Source: Fratercula arctica (taxonomy: Eukaryota > Chordata > Aves > Charadriiformes > Alcidae). Taken from it: 64,000 bases of DNA. The stretch lies in contig CANTUZ010000003.1 of the NCBI GenBank assembly GCA_947846985.1, forward strand, positions 59,158,096 to 59,222,095. The letters are read 5' to 3'. The position numbers and the translations under genes are program-made. Positions 14,901 through 27,500 of this stretch are shown here, in pieces. The notes below the pieces were generated by a model that searched no databases, was not told where the DNA came from, and saw only the letters and a list, made by a program, of their open reading frames with translations. The stretch's first letter is position 1; each line of letters starts with the position of its first letter.

Positions 14901-16087
14901 GCCCTGCCATGAACATAGCACAAGGAAGAAGATTGTTGACTCTCTCATGCTCTCAGAGCAGCTGCCTTCTCTTTGCATCTCTGTGAACCCCAGCTGCGGT
15001 AGCCCTCCTCACCGAGAAAAAACACAATTTTTCTGTGCTGCTGATGGTCCTTTCCATTTCACATCTGGAGATTGTTAACTGTTTCCCATGTGGTCTGAGT
15101 TTTAGCGGCAAAAACACTCCAACAAATTCTAGTAAAACTGATTTATTTGTATTAACTGGACACTGGATACCAAAATAATACTGTATGGGGGACTTTATTC
15201 TGCCTTCCTCTTCACATTGACATTTCACCTCGACCTGTCCTCTGAAATAAATACTAGGGAAACCTCATGTTTTAGTGGTTGGAAGTTCAGAACTGAAAAG
15301 GTCAAAAGCTGAAAATAATTTAAGCATGACATCTCCTCTGTTTAGGAGAGCTTAAGTACTTTTGAGTGGCGGAAGTCCCAGCTAAAACTCAAAACTGATG
15401 CTGTGAGGCTGCGACTTCCCCTTGGCCACCAACAGCTCACAGCAACCTCTGGTTTTGCAAAGTCATAATTTGCTGCCATGGAAAGAAACATTAGCAGAAA
15501 CTGAAGGCATTGCTTCAAATCTTCAATGGACAAAACGCTGCAGGCGGGAAAAAGATACATTTACATATATGTATTTTTTGCAACTGCATAAAAGAAGAAA
15601 ACAGATAAATAAAGCAGGGGGGAGTGCTGAGTGGAGCTGGGACAAGCTACTCTTAGGTGAAAGCAAGAAAGATAAGTTAAATGCTCTTCAAAAGTAAACT
15701 ACCACAAGTAACTAAAGAAACCAAGCTACTAGAAAGATATTTATTTAAAAACCACCACTAGCAGGAAAAAGAAACAATTTATTACTTGCTGAATGCTTTC
15801 CACTCTATTCAAGCAGGAAAAACCCTCTCCCAAGAGATCACCCATGTGCCTAAACCGTGTGGCAGAGAAATAATCTTTAGAACTGAGAATCTGAGAATGA
15901 AAGAGATGATGGTTTTTATCAGTCAAATACTTGTTCCCTTATCTCAGTTTCTCAGTTTAATTTAATTTTGAGCCCATTGCTGCAAATTTACCAGCTACCA
16001 GAACCTTTCGCTGCCCACAGCGCTACAGCACGGTGTTGCATGAGGTGGCAGAAGATGTAACACACCCCAGGGCTGCAGCCTGAGGCC

Positions 16088-16105
16088 GCTGCTGCTGCTG
16101 CTGCT
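16088..16105. repeat. (GCT)6 trinucleotide repeat
   Basis: Six perfect GCT units lie inside a small GC-richer patch (16,005-16,145). Confidence 0.9.
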
Positions 16106-19100
16106 ATGTTAGGGGAGCGCGCTCTCACTCAGCCTCTGCCAGTGAGTATATCTCATTTTGGGATTTATGTCATGGGCAAAGGTGGTGTAGTGCAGGACGC
16201 AGAAAGGCGTCGCTTGGCTGTATCTGATTTATGGATGGGTGTATGTAGGCATGAAGTGTTAAGAGAATGCTGCAGACCACACAAGGCTCTGGCCCTGCTG
16301 CGGTGCAGCAAACTTAAACAACACCCCTGCCCCAGGCAAGCACTGGCTCCTGGGGAAAGGGTTTACTGCCCAGCATTCATCATCAGGTACTCAGGACAAT
16401 GAAAAAGAACAGGTTTTATTTCCGCCACAAATCGTGCACAGCACCAAAACACTCTGTTGCAGCCAGAAAAAAACCAAAGATTTGTCCGTGATCTCTGACA
16501 AAGAGGGACCTTTTTTTTTTTAAACTGAGACAAGTTGTAGCTTTGACGTAATGGGACCAAATATCGGTTTTGAAGAGTTTTGCGTACCATTCTCACTTAA
16601 GAAAAGGAGGAAAAGACATGAAAATCATACGATGATGGAGAGAGTCCTGTATTGTAATAAACTATCTTTGAAGATTGCAAAAACTTAGCCTTCCAGCTTG
16701 TAGGCCAATGCAGGAAAGCTGATGCAAGAGCTCTGGGTGGGAGAGACTGCCTGCCAAATTCCTACTAATTGGTAATAAGGACAGCTGAAGACACTGGCCT
16801 CTGAAAGGAAAAGTAAAGCTTGAAACCTCCGACCAACTTCTTCAGAAACAGAACTACTTCTGACGAAAGGAGCAGATCCGTGTGCTCGGATAGATATAGG
16901 CTAATGCCTATAAATAGCTCCAAGCTGGCAGCGCTACGGTGCTAACAGAAGCCAGACTGTGGTAACAGCCGGCTTCGCTATAGACATTTTCATCTTAATG
17001 CCATCTTCCTTCTTGCCGTGGGAGACACAGTGAAAACAGGTCTGGATAGTATATTAAAACTCTATCATGCTTTCAACAAGGTTTCGTAAGGTTACACCAG
17101 TAATTTTTAAATTTCATTTTAGGAATTCAGTTCAATCTCTATGCAAGAGCTATAAAATTCCCAGATTTCACTGTTTACATGAAAATGCCAAGGAACATGC
17201 CTTTTAGTACAGTTTTTATATTTAGTCCAGTAAGTTTTTCTCTACAACAGTGGTAACAGCAGTAAGGAACCTTATACTGAAAGAGTTCAGATAAATTAGC
17301 CAGATTAAAGAAGCAAATATCCTTTATTCCATTTGCTGCTGCTGTTAATTGAAACTGAGATACATGATGTTATTCCTTCAGAATGAATGTTACACCTCTC
17401 ATTAAAAAAAAGAATATACAAGTAAGCTGTCTTTAACACTCTTGTAAAGTTTAATTCATTTGTTTGTAAAGTCATATGAGATATCTGGAAAGATTAAGTA
17501 CTATTTTCTTTCCTTAGCAAAGGTTAGAATATGTTTGGGAATTCTGCTGTGGTAATGCTAAAGAGACTGGTTCTGGTTTTCGTGAACGTAATGAAAACAC
17601 TAGATTCTCAAGTACGTCACATCTGCACTGAGCGTACTGAGTTACACAGACAAAAGGAAGGTGAGAGAGGAGTAAAATTATAGCACTTTTCTACCCTTCT
17701 GACATGGTGGGGCTGTTGGGGCTCACATCTCCTGCAAGAGTAAACGAGAATAATTTGCTATTCTAACGTGTACTGACAGGAACTGCCTGGTCTGTGTCAC
17801 CTGTGAGGGGACCAAGCAGGGACTAGTTCTATTTAAATACTGTGCAGTTAAAATACTGTCAGAGACTTTTTAATGCCAAGGAATTTTGCATATTTCTATT
17901 TATATTTTGACATTGCAGTCACATAGTGTTCAGACTCGCCTTTCTCTGCCTGGCAGTGTATAGGTGGGATCTTCCACGTACAAGCCAATTTGATATAATA
18001 TGCTTTCAGGTTCACTGCAAAATGTTCTTCCTTGCACTGTAAAACTTACCAAGAGGCTGTACAGTATTATATTACATGGTAATGGTATTTCCAGAAAAAA
18101 AAAAAAAAGAGAATTACACATGAATAAGGCAATGAAAGTATGCAGGTAACCATGGCTACTGTTGTGAACTAAATAACATTTTTTATACAGCTGTGAATAT
18201 TTGTACTATTGCCAGTTAAGCCATAGCGTTCAGATTTGAGACAGGACTGGTAAACACTGAATTCTTGCCCGAAGAAAGGTACTTCCCAAAGTGGATGCAG
18301 GCCTCTACATCGTGCCACTGCACATTCCTGTGCAGATTTTGTCTAGTACACACACATCCTATTACCTCAGTCAAAATAATCAAAGTACAACTCTTCACGG
18401 CCACTACTTATACTTTAATTTCAGTGACACGCTTTTGCACAAGCTATTTTCTGTCTTAAGGGTATTTTTATTTCCTCTTGCCATATACCTGCAACTACAA
18501 CTTTTGACATAGCTTTTGAAATAGCTTTGGCTCCATAAAAGAGACTTTTGAAAGATCTTAAAAAAAATTGCAAGCAAAACTCTCAGCTTTCCTTGATTTT
18601 TCACTAGTGGTAACACCCCCCGCTTTGGTCCCAACAGCATTCCTGGATGACAAAGAAAAAACAATTCCAAATAACAGGGCAGATAAGAGGGACCTTTTCT
18701 CCTTTGACATCTTTTCAGTTTCCAAGTTCATCCTTCTTAAATCATCCTTTTGTTTACATGTCAGAGTCCCTCTTCTCAAATCAATCATCATCAGAGAAGG
18801 AATGGAAACCTAAGGGATTTTTCTCCTTACGGAGAAAAGGTACGCCCAAAATCAAATTATTTGGAATAAGTTGACAGTAGTTGCTATACTAAAAGAAAAC
18901 ATAAACACAAAAGCAGTTAGTGAGATGAACCTGTGCTTCCAGTAATATAAACAAAATGAAAATAATGAAACGCCTTATTGTAACTAAGTGAAGCAGGACT
19001 TAGAGCAACATCTCTCTATTCAAAAACTGAGTCACTTCTTCCTTCCAATAGAGCATGAGTTGGAAACCTAAGCGAGCACTTGTTCATTTGCTGTGAATTT

Positions 19101-19429
19101 GCCTTCTTTGCCTGGTTTGGAGAGAGAGAATCATTTCTTAATAAAAGCACTGGCTAATGAAGCAAACACAGAATCACTTTGCAGTTCAATCTTTAACAAA
19201 CTGCCTGTAGCCTCAGGCAAACCACAAATTCCAAGTTTTAGTTTCTCCTCTGTAACATGCAGAAAATAGCAACTCTTCTGCCAGTCTTCACCTGTCCTGT
19301 TCATTTAGGCTGACAGAAATCTGAGGACTAAACATTTCGTATCTGTACCAACAGTGCTTAGCTTAAATAAAAATATAGGAGATGTTGTTTAAAATGGTAC
19401 TAGGTACCAATATCGTTATTAATATACGA

Positions 19430-19620
19430 ATAGTAATATATATAATATATATTACTATATATACACTATATAGTCTATATACACACATACTATATACTAT
19501 ACTATATATTACATGTACACTATATATATATTACTACATATAGTAATACACTATATATAATATATATAATGTATGTATATACTATATATAGTGTGTATAT
19601 ATATGCACCTATATAGTAAT
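19430..19620. repeat. AT-rich palindromic TA/TATAC block
   Basis: Nearly 190 bp of alternating tata, acta and tagt units (for example actatatatagt and tatataatatatat), many self-complementary. It is a likely unstable simple-sequence locus able to extrude cruciforms. Confidence 0.9.
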
Positions 19621-20904
19621 CCTACCAAACTGATGTCATGGAGAATAAAACCATGGAAGGCACAGTAGCACAGTGCTTGGGCAAACAACTGTGAGCTCTA
19701 AAGACCCACAAACTCTGGGGATATTAGAGGCACTGAGTGTACAAAGCAGGGCACTCTTCTGACTTCTGCATACACAGAAACCTTCGAAAAAGAAAATCGC
19801 TCTGCAAACAGTGATCTTGCAAAGTGGTCACAAGAAACCAAGTGGAGCCGAATTTCTGCACGTTGGTCTAGAATAAATGAAGGGTCACATTTTCAATATA
19901 CACTGCGTACTTTACACTTCCCTTTCAAGCTTTTTCTCAGTGATGTACAGTACACACAATTATCACCTCGGTGTTCTATGGCTCTCTCCAGCTGACTACT
20001 ATTATCACCTCTTTATTTCAGTATTTGGTTTCCTCTACTTTGCTCGCTGTCTTCTCCTCCTTAACAACCTCTAAGGCTATCACTTCTTCTCTTAGCTTCT
20101 GGTACATGCATTTCTTTCCCTTTCGAATTCCCTCTTCTTTTTCATCTTTCATTCCTCTGCTTCAGGAGGAAAGACCAAAATGTCATCCACCTTAGTTTTT
20201 GATCTAAGAACACATATATTCACCTTCTAAAATTATTTGCAGCTGTATGCATTTTTAAACAACTTGCAGCCAACACAATTTTGTTTGTTAATGGAAACAT
20301 CAGTGAATCTATGCATTAATGAAAAAAAATCCTTAATGGATGCTTGCTTTATAGAAAATGATATAATTTCCCATGTCTTGGTTTTAAAAAGCGCCTTAAA
20401 ATACAAAGTTCAGTAGACCAACATACATATTTCATCTTTCCCATAAATAGTTCATAAAAAATTCTACATTACATACTGTATTTGCAAAAGAAGCCACAAA
20501 AATGTGCACGTCAATGACTCAGCAAGTTGGAACTCTGTATATAGGGTTTATAGAAAGCTGGTAAAGCTCAAAGTAACTGACTAAAAAGCTAAAAGTCCCA
20601 CGATGCAAATAAAATTGCTTCCTGTTGGAAACAAAACTTAAGGATGTGATTTGAATATTACAGCCATTTTTGATACAGAAGAATTTCCTCTCTAGGTACA
20701 TTTGAACTTTCTATAGCATGCACCATGTCAGCCTCGAGTATTTTACGAGATACCAGGAGCACTAAGTGTGGTATATAACCATAAGTAATGTTATTATCTG
20801 AAGTGGAGGTCGCATTCTGCAGCAGAATGGACAACAATACCAACTCTAACTCTGAGCTGCATTTGCATCCATGATCCTCAAGGTAATTTGCAAAAGGCAA
20901 TTGG

Positions 20905-21150
20905 CCTTTTCATCGCAACCGAATGAACGGGACGCCGTGGCACACACATGAAATGGAAATAAATACCTCTGAGCACCCGGCAAGCCCCCGGCTCGGTGAA
21001 GCGCAGGGTGCAGGCGCACGCAGCCTGGTCTGGCACAGCAGCTGCCCGGCTGGGACGCTGCATAACCAGAATCAGGCACAGTACCATAAACCCAGTGGCA
21101 GCCAGCACTGTTTTTCTAACTGCCATTGCAAGGCCCCGCAAAATGCAGAC
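20905..21150. promoter_or_regulatory. CpG-dense spot (possible CpG island/promoter) inside AIG1 intron 3
   Basis: By eye there are about 14-16 CpG dinucleotides here, near or above two thirds of the number expected from base composition. Flanking intron sequence is strongly CpG-depleted. Examples are the gacgccg, ggctcggtgaagcgc and ggcgcacgc stretches. Such density in a vertebrate intron suggests germline hypomethylation, as at promoters. It coincides with the candidate signal-peptide exon. Confidence 0.4.
20967..21126 (-). CDS. Candidate first coding exon with signal peptide (unrecognised)
   Basis: An ATG at 21126-21124 has a good initiation context (G at -3 and G at +4). It opens a frame starting MAVRKTVLAATGFMVLCLIL followed by VMQRPSRA, then a short Cys-rich segment (CACTLRFTEPGACRVLR). 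Basic start, hydrophobic core and small residues at SRA give a textbook secretion signal or signal anchor. A reasonable donor (CAGAG|gtattt) ends the exon at 20967 in phase 1. Without splicing the frame runs to a stop at 20880-20878 (82 codons). The stretch is much richer in GC and CpG than its surroundings. I do not recognise the protein, found no downstream exon, and see no clear TATA box. It could be chance within a GC-rich spot. Confidence 0.3.
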
Positions 21151-22084
21151 GTTAGCTCATTATGACTTACAAAAAATGCTTTCGATGAAACACGACATAA
21201 TTTCTCTCAGATTATTCAGTAAAACAGTGGCAGAACTGGGAAGAAACGGGACATTTAAAAACGGAGTTTAAACAGCACTTCAAATATGCAGTGTTTCTTG
21301 TTTTGAAGAGAAAGCAAGCTGTGAAGAGCTAAAGGATGACAGTTAATATCGCAATGAAAATGTCAGAGCATATATTGGCCATTGGTCTGCCTTTTCCTAT
21401 TTTAGGACACCTCCATACCCCATGCTATTTCTCCGTGGTCTCAGCTTTTTCATGCTCAGATAACTGTGGTGTCAGAGGGAGGAAGAGTCACCTTAGTCAA
21501 GTCACCCTTGCGGTCCCTCTGAGAGAAACAGACACCTCTGAAAGGTGATGGTTTTTCCTGACTAGGGCACCAGGTTGGGACTTCGGTGCTTTAGGTAAAT
21601 GTGTAAAGGAAAAAGGGAAAATTGTAGACCTGCATGACTAATGGCAATGGCTTACACATCTGCCAAAAACATCCTTCATGCCACATCTTGAATTTGAGTT
21701 GCTTGTATTTGAGGAGTTACTAAAAACGTTCACTGTTTTTACTCATTTGTATCCATGTGGGAAAGTAAAACTATGGGGACTGAACTGAACAGCAGGGGAG
21801 ACATCAGGTTATGTCAAAGCTCATAGCCCACCATGAGCAAAAGTAATTCTCAAGGTTGTCCCCAAATCCTTTATTTCTGCCGATCAGCATGTATAAAACA
21901 TTACTGCTGTGGCAGTTACTTCAACATATTAATCATCTGAATATGAAATGACTTCTGCAGAAATGATGACTGTTTCCAAATACAAAGACGTGTAAAAAGA
22001 CAGCAATCAACGAAGAAAAAAGTTACTTTTAAAAAAGTGGTAACTTGTTACAAAACCAATGTCAAAATATTTCCTTGTATTAGT

Positions 22085-22240
22085 GTTCCTGTAGCAATAA
22101 TGATCTCGGGATACAGGGAGAAGTAATATTTTTTATTCCACCAACTTCAAGGGCTGGAAAAAGCATATAAGCTTTTGGGCTCAGACTCCCTTCAGCAGGT
22201 CTGCTGATTCTTCTGGTATTGTGTCCATGTGAAATAACCC
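22085..22240 (-). repeat. Probable ancient interspersed repeat remnant
   Basis: The minus strand reads ctgaagggagtctgagcc, then caaaagcttatatgct, then ttggtggaataaaaaatatt, then cctgtatcccgagatcattattgctac in broken form. This order (gaag..gg, aaagctt, aataaaa.atatta, then a catt.ctac tail) resembles a repeat seen widely in amniote genomes, but I cannot name the family with certainty. Confidence 0.4.
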
Positions 22241-24194
22241 ACTTTCCAACAATGATAAATAGGTACAAATCTGGTCACTGAGTTAGTGCATATGCCTTCA
22301 ATTGAAGGAAAAGCTGTCTGCCAAGCTTCAACCAAGTAGATCATAGGTCTGTGAAAAAAAGAATCTAAAAGGATGGAATCCAGTTGCTATAGCGGCAAAT
22401 TAAACAAATAAATGAGATACCATGGAATGCTGCAAAATATTTGTGGTCTGATTAAGTCATATTTGCCACATGTGTGAATGCTAACAGCACAGTTTACTGA
22501 AGTGGGTACGATATAGTACAATCCCACTTTTATTGTACGTACGTTCTAATTCGTATCTGAGTAAGTGCTAATGAATGGTAACCTGCGTGTCCAAGGATAC
22601 CTAATAGCGCATTTTACCGTAATCATAAGGCAAAGCATAGCCCCCATAAAGACAGACAGAAAATGCATATTAATCTACTATACCTTCAAAGAGATATTTT
22701 CATCCTTCCCTGTGTTTGCATGGTCTGCTAAAGAGACAAAGGTTTTTGTAGTGATTGCCTCTAGGATGACTTGTGTAGGGGGTGCTTTAGAGTATGCAAC
22801 CTGTAGCTGGCAGCTGACATATTAAACCTTCTTCAACGTAAGCAATCCTCCCCCCAATGCATTAATTTTTTCCAGTGAAATGTTCTTGTTCCTTGATAAA
22901 GGATACTGTTTGAATACACTTATCATTAATCATAATAATGTATCACTTACTGTTTGATTCTACTATCTGCCTATATTCTCTGGAAAAAAAAATAAGGAAA
23001 AACCAGACATCTGTTACCTCAAAAGATAAAACAAGTGGCTGGTTTTAACTGAGAGAGAAGAGAGGAGGGCACACAAGATTTTCCTATAAAAGGCATTTTG
23101 CACCCATTTTGAAGTTGAACACTTATTTACATTTATAACCTGCAACCACGTATCTGATCAATCATGTAGCAGCACCAGAGAAATGTACCAGCTTAAGCAC
23201 TACAGAAGAGTCGTGCGTGGCTCCAGCAGTGACTACGGTGAGCAACAGAAGCTGCACACAAAGTGAATGTTAAAACAAAACCAGCATTCCTAATATTGTC
23301 AGAATTATGGGAATGAACCAAATGCGTTTCCATCCCACACCGCTGCTGGTTTAACAAACAGACCTAGCAGTCCAGGGCCAAACCTTGCTTCTAGGAAAAC
23401 ACAGTTCAGTACGTACTCCACGCCCAGAGAAAGGCAGAAAGTCTAAGGCTCCCTTTGTATGTCCTTTTGGGGGATTTTCTTTGGTCATTTGTTTTGTGCC
23501 CATAGTAATTGCTTTACCAAACATTTGTATGAGCTACTTCAGCTGAAAATCTGGCTTTGAGATTTCATTAGCAGTATTACTGCTATTACCATAATTATTA
23601 TTTCCAGAGTTACACCTAGCTTTGTCTGTTAGAGCAGGGCAGTTTGAAATACAGACAGTACAACTCCTTACCTCTGGTGCTTCAAAAATGTGATCTTCCA
23701 GCATGCCTGCAACCCTTAGCAAACAGCACATCTGTTTTAACATGCAACGCAACTTCACAGCTGGTATGAAAAAATAAGGCACGCTCTGAAGTGGCTTGTT
23801 TTCAACAGCAGAACTGTAGTTTTGAGGGTCAGGAAGTCGAGATGATGTACGGCATTGTCAGAGAAAAATATAGACAGAGATGCAAAGACACCAATGCCAT
23901 TCTACAGATAGCACACGGATACAATTTATATGGACGCAGGCCTCATACTGTTGCATGGTTGCAGGTGGTTTTAATCCCAAACATTTTACAAGGATTTGAA
24001 GATCCTGGCACGTCACTGTGCAAAGATTACTTCATCTATCCTGTAAACCTACATCCAACAACAACAGAAGCAATTCTCCTCCTCTCACAGCAGCACCAAT
24101 AAGCCCTCTCCGTGCTCTCGACTCTTCTAATTAACAGATCTCAGGAAGATTTCCCAGGGAAGCGATGGAAAGATATGGTAAGAAAACATACTCT

Positions 24195-24520
24195 TCATTT
24201 CCTCTTTCTCACTTTTCCTTATTTCCTTGCTTTCCCTGTCCGCATCCTTCTCCTTCCTCAGGTCCTCTTTAGCATTTTGAGTCTCTTCCAGCGTGTCTAC
24301 ATTATTTTGTGGCTGCTTTTTTATTCACTTGCCTCATCTGTTTTGGTTTTTTTCTTTTCTTTTTTTTAGGTAGGAGTTGGAACGGCATCAGTTGACTTTT
24401 TGATTTGTCTCTTTCCTCCAGCCTGTCTTTTTCTCTCATCCAACTATCCTCCCCTAACCTCTTTTTTTGGTGCTCTCTCTGACTCTTTCCCCTTCTCTCC
24501 TCCTTTGGTAGTCACTCCCG
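24195..24520. repeat. Long pyrimidine-rich region
   Basis: About 325 bp of interrupted C/T-rich sequence on the plus strand (cttttccttatttccttgc, tttttcttttcttttttttagg, tccccttctctcctcc). It is not a clean microsatellite. No exon is evident beside it. Confidence 0.6.
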
Positions 24521-27500
24521 TGACTTGGTGTTGACACTACATGCTCTCATCCTCTGTGCTAACAGACCGAGTTACGTGACCTTGTCAACAGAAGAAGGGC
24601 AAAACTTCAGAAAAAGATCTCATCTGGGGATTTCAGCTCTCAGGCTTTTCACTTGCAATGCTCACGTCTGGAATAGGGCTCGCGTGTTTAGCTGTTACTA
24701 AGTACTCAAAGACATTTTAGAGAAGGTCCCTCATTACTATACATTAGGCTCGTTTGTACAGGGGGAGCCCGTGTGTGTGTTTTCTCTGGATTACTGGAAA
24801 TATAGCAAATAATCAGAAACATTCGGCACCTGTCTTCCGTTAGAAAGCTGTCTTCACCTTACCCTGACGAGTCTCCTCTGGCAGATATGTAATGTAGCTA
24901 AGCCCAGCTTCCTACTTCACAAAAACTGTTGTGCTGTTACTGTATTAGGTAAAGGGGTTTTCCTAATGCTCCCAGAGGAAGACACTCAGGTAATTCGGAC
25001 TTCTTTACCTACCAGCTGCTCTCAATTTTCAGGTGCTATGCTATCACAAGTTTTGACACACTACCAATTTCCAAGCCCTTCACATAAGTAACAGAAAATC
25101 AAAAAAATCTTTTAAGCTGCTGCTCTTTTTCTCCCCAGAGCAGGGAATAACAGATACTACTGTATTCACGCTCCAGTGGTTAAACTGTCAGATAATGAGC
25201 AGGGATACCAGACGGAGCCACGTAACTGCAGCACGCACATGCGAGAAGTGTACAAAACCAATAACATTATTTTCACGGGTTTTGCAAATATTCTGTGTCC
25301 CCAGGCAACTAGCTTCAATTGATATTCTTTCCATCACATAGATGTGTAAATAATAGCCACCTAGTAGTAATTATTCTGTTGGAAATTAAATTACAAATTT
25401 TCCCTGATTTTTATCAGAAAACTTTTCAAGTTATGTAACAAGTGGAACTCCTTCCTGGAGCACTGAAGATTTTATTCCCCCCTAACATATGAAAATATTA
25501 TAGATAAATTGGGAAGAGCACTTCAGTTGGAATATCTTTGAAAGCCTTAAATTGGGTTTATAAACAAATCGCAGAAAAGGGTAAGTGTCTTCTAGACATA
25601 AGCACAAGTCACTACTAAGGTGCAGTACATTGTACAAAAATAGCCCATACATGGGATGTTGCTGTATTAGGAAAGCATCCTCAAGAAGTATAACGCACTG
25701 TTTCAAATGAGTCATTTCTGAAAAGGATTTTTAGGGCAACAAGCTGGATGGGAACACTTTGCTGAAAGAAAGGACATTTCCTTGTTTGTACATCACAGTG
25801 AGCACTGTGCAGCAACTGACCCAACTAATGATGGAGAGATGCGTTTGTCAAAAAACTCACCAGTTTTGGACCTTCCCATCTTTATATGTCAGGTTACTAT
25901 GAATTTTGATCTTTGCATGGCTTTTCTATTTTTCTACTTGTTGAATCATCAAGGAAAAAAGCCTTCCACCAGAAAAACAAAGGAACAAATAAGCAAAGCC
26001 ACTGGACCTAAGGCAAGGCTGCCAGGAAGAACGGTAACAGGAGAGATGGCCGGAGGGACTCCATACCACTCTCCAGTGGGCTGAACTTTTCAGCTGAGCG
26101 GCCAGCAATAAGAAAAGAGAACCAACTTGTGAAATAAGTAGAGATCTATCACTTGGACAGGTTTCTTCCTCTCCATAACTTATCTTCGTCTGCTATTTGT
26201 CAGAGTTTTTGTGCATTCTCTTGAAGGCAAGGAGAGAGGGTATGTCTTTCTAGGAACGCCTTTGTTTCCCAAAAGCAGCATAAAAAGAATAGAATACAAA
26301 ACTGGAGGAGCTCATATAGACTGTAGTGGCACAGAATCCATACAATGATCCATTTTTCAGCTCCACAGAGGCAGAGTATATTCCCCTTCCTCCTTCCCTG
26401 ACCTCTCCTCTGGAGTTTTCATATGAAGACAATTCTTTGTTTCTGACATCCAAAGCCTTTAAACTCCTCAGCAAGTAATTTCTGTCTCTGTATTTTACTT
26501 TCCTTGCCACAAACAAAAGATGATTCACATTTTTAAAAAGAATTTGGGAAGTGTCTGTGAAAAACAGAGAAGGACTCTCGCTGAAATGGTATGCTAACTT
26601 GGACAGATACTGCATGCAGTCCTGCCATGTAAACTGGCTTAAAATCTGCAATGCTCAAGCTTAAATTAATTCAGTCTACAGATCTGTTTGTATGGGCATT
26701 AGTTAGAATAGGGGCAACCTCTAGTTTTACAGTCTGTGCTAATATTGAAGAGATTATAACTTCTGGAAAGAAATGTTATCCGTCCATCGTCCTGTCCAGT
26801 CCCAACACAAAAAGGTGCAATGAATGAGCTGATAAAAATTCTATTACTATGACACACGAGTTTTAAACACTAAAGGTTAGCCTTTAATTAAAAATTCCTA
26901 GTACTGACAGAGATCAGAGAGACAGCCATCAGAAAATGGGAAAGAATATTTCCCATGGAAAATATGCCTGTGGGATTAAGGGTTGATATGGATCCAAAAT
27001 GCAGGACAGCCTCAAGAACACAAACAACATCTTTGATGGAAGAGTTCAGTAATTTGGCAACTAAAATTGTAGCCAGCAAAGATGAATTCATCTGCATAAC
27101 TAATAAATACAGGAAGTGAACTTGACACTTCAGAAATAGAGCAAGGCTGAGACATAGCCCTGTTCTCCAACAGCTCTCTTTACACAGGTTGTTCTTTCTA
27201 CTGACAGAAGCTTAACCTCAGCTACTCAGATGCGCTCCCTCATGTAACAAGCAGAGATGAAAATCTTGTCCTGCTGAAATCGACAGCAACCCTGACATTG
27301 ATTTCCCCACGTCACTTCTCAAGTCATAGTGATACCATTGGTTATGGATGAATTGACTGACTGAGATGACGAGATGTATCAGGTTTATGGCACAGCACAA
27401 CTCCATTAGTGATGCCTTTCAGAGGCGTGTGAATCTGAATGTATGAGGAACCATCTGAGGCACCACGTACTACTCATATTTTTCTGTAGACAGCAATTAT

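Noticed and set aside
18300..18350. Sequence cacattcctgt considered as part of a missing downstream AIG1 exon
   Set aside because: The neighbouring codons do not give the conserved AIG1 residues in any frame.
23791..24102. Plus-strand 103-codon frame ahead of a pyrimidine tract
   Set aside because: The following pyrimidine tract suggested an intron or retrogene, but no donor, poly(A) or homology supports it.
26250..26651. Minus-strand open frame of 133 codons
   Set aside because: No recognisable motif and no convincing splice sites; within chance length for 64 kb.
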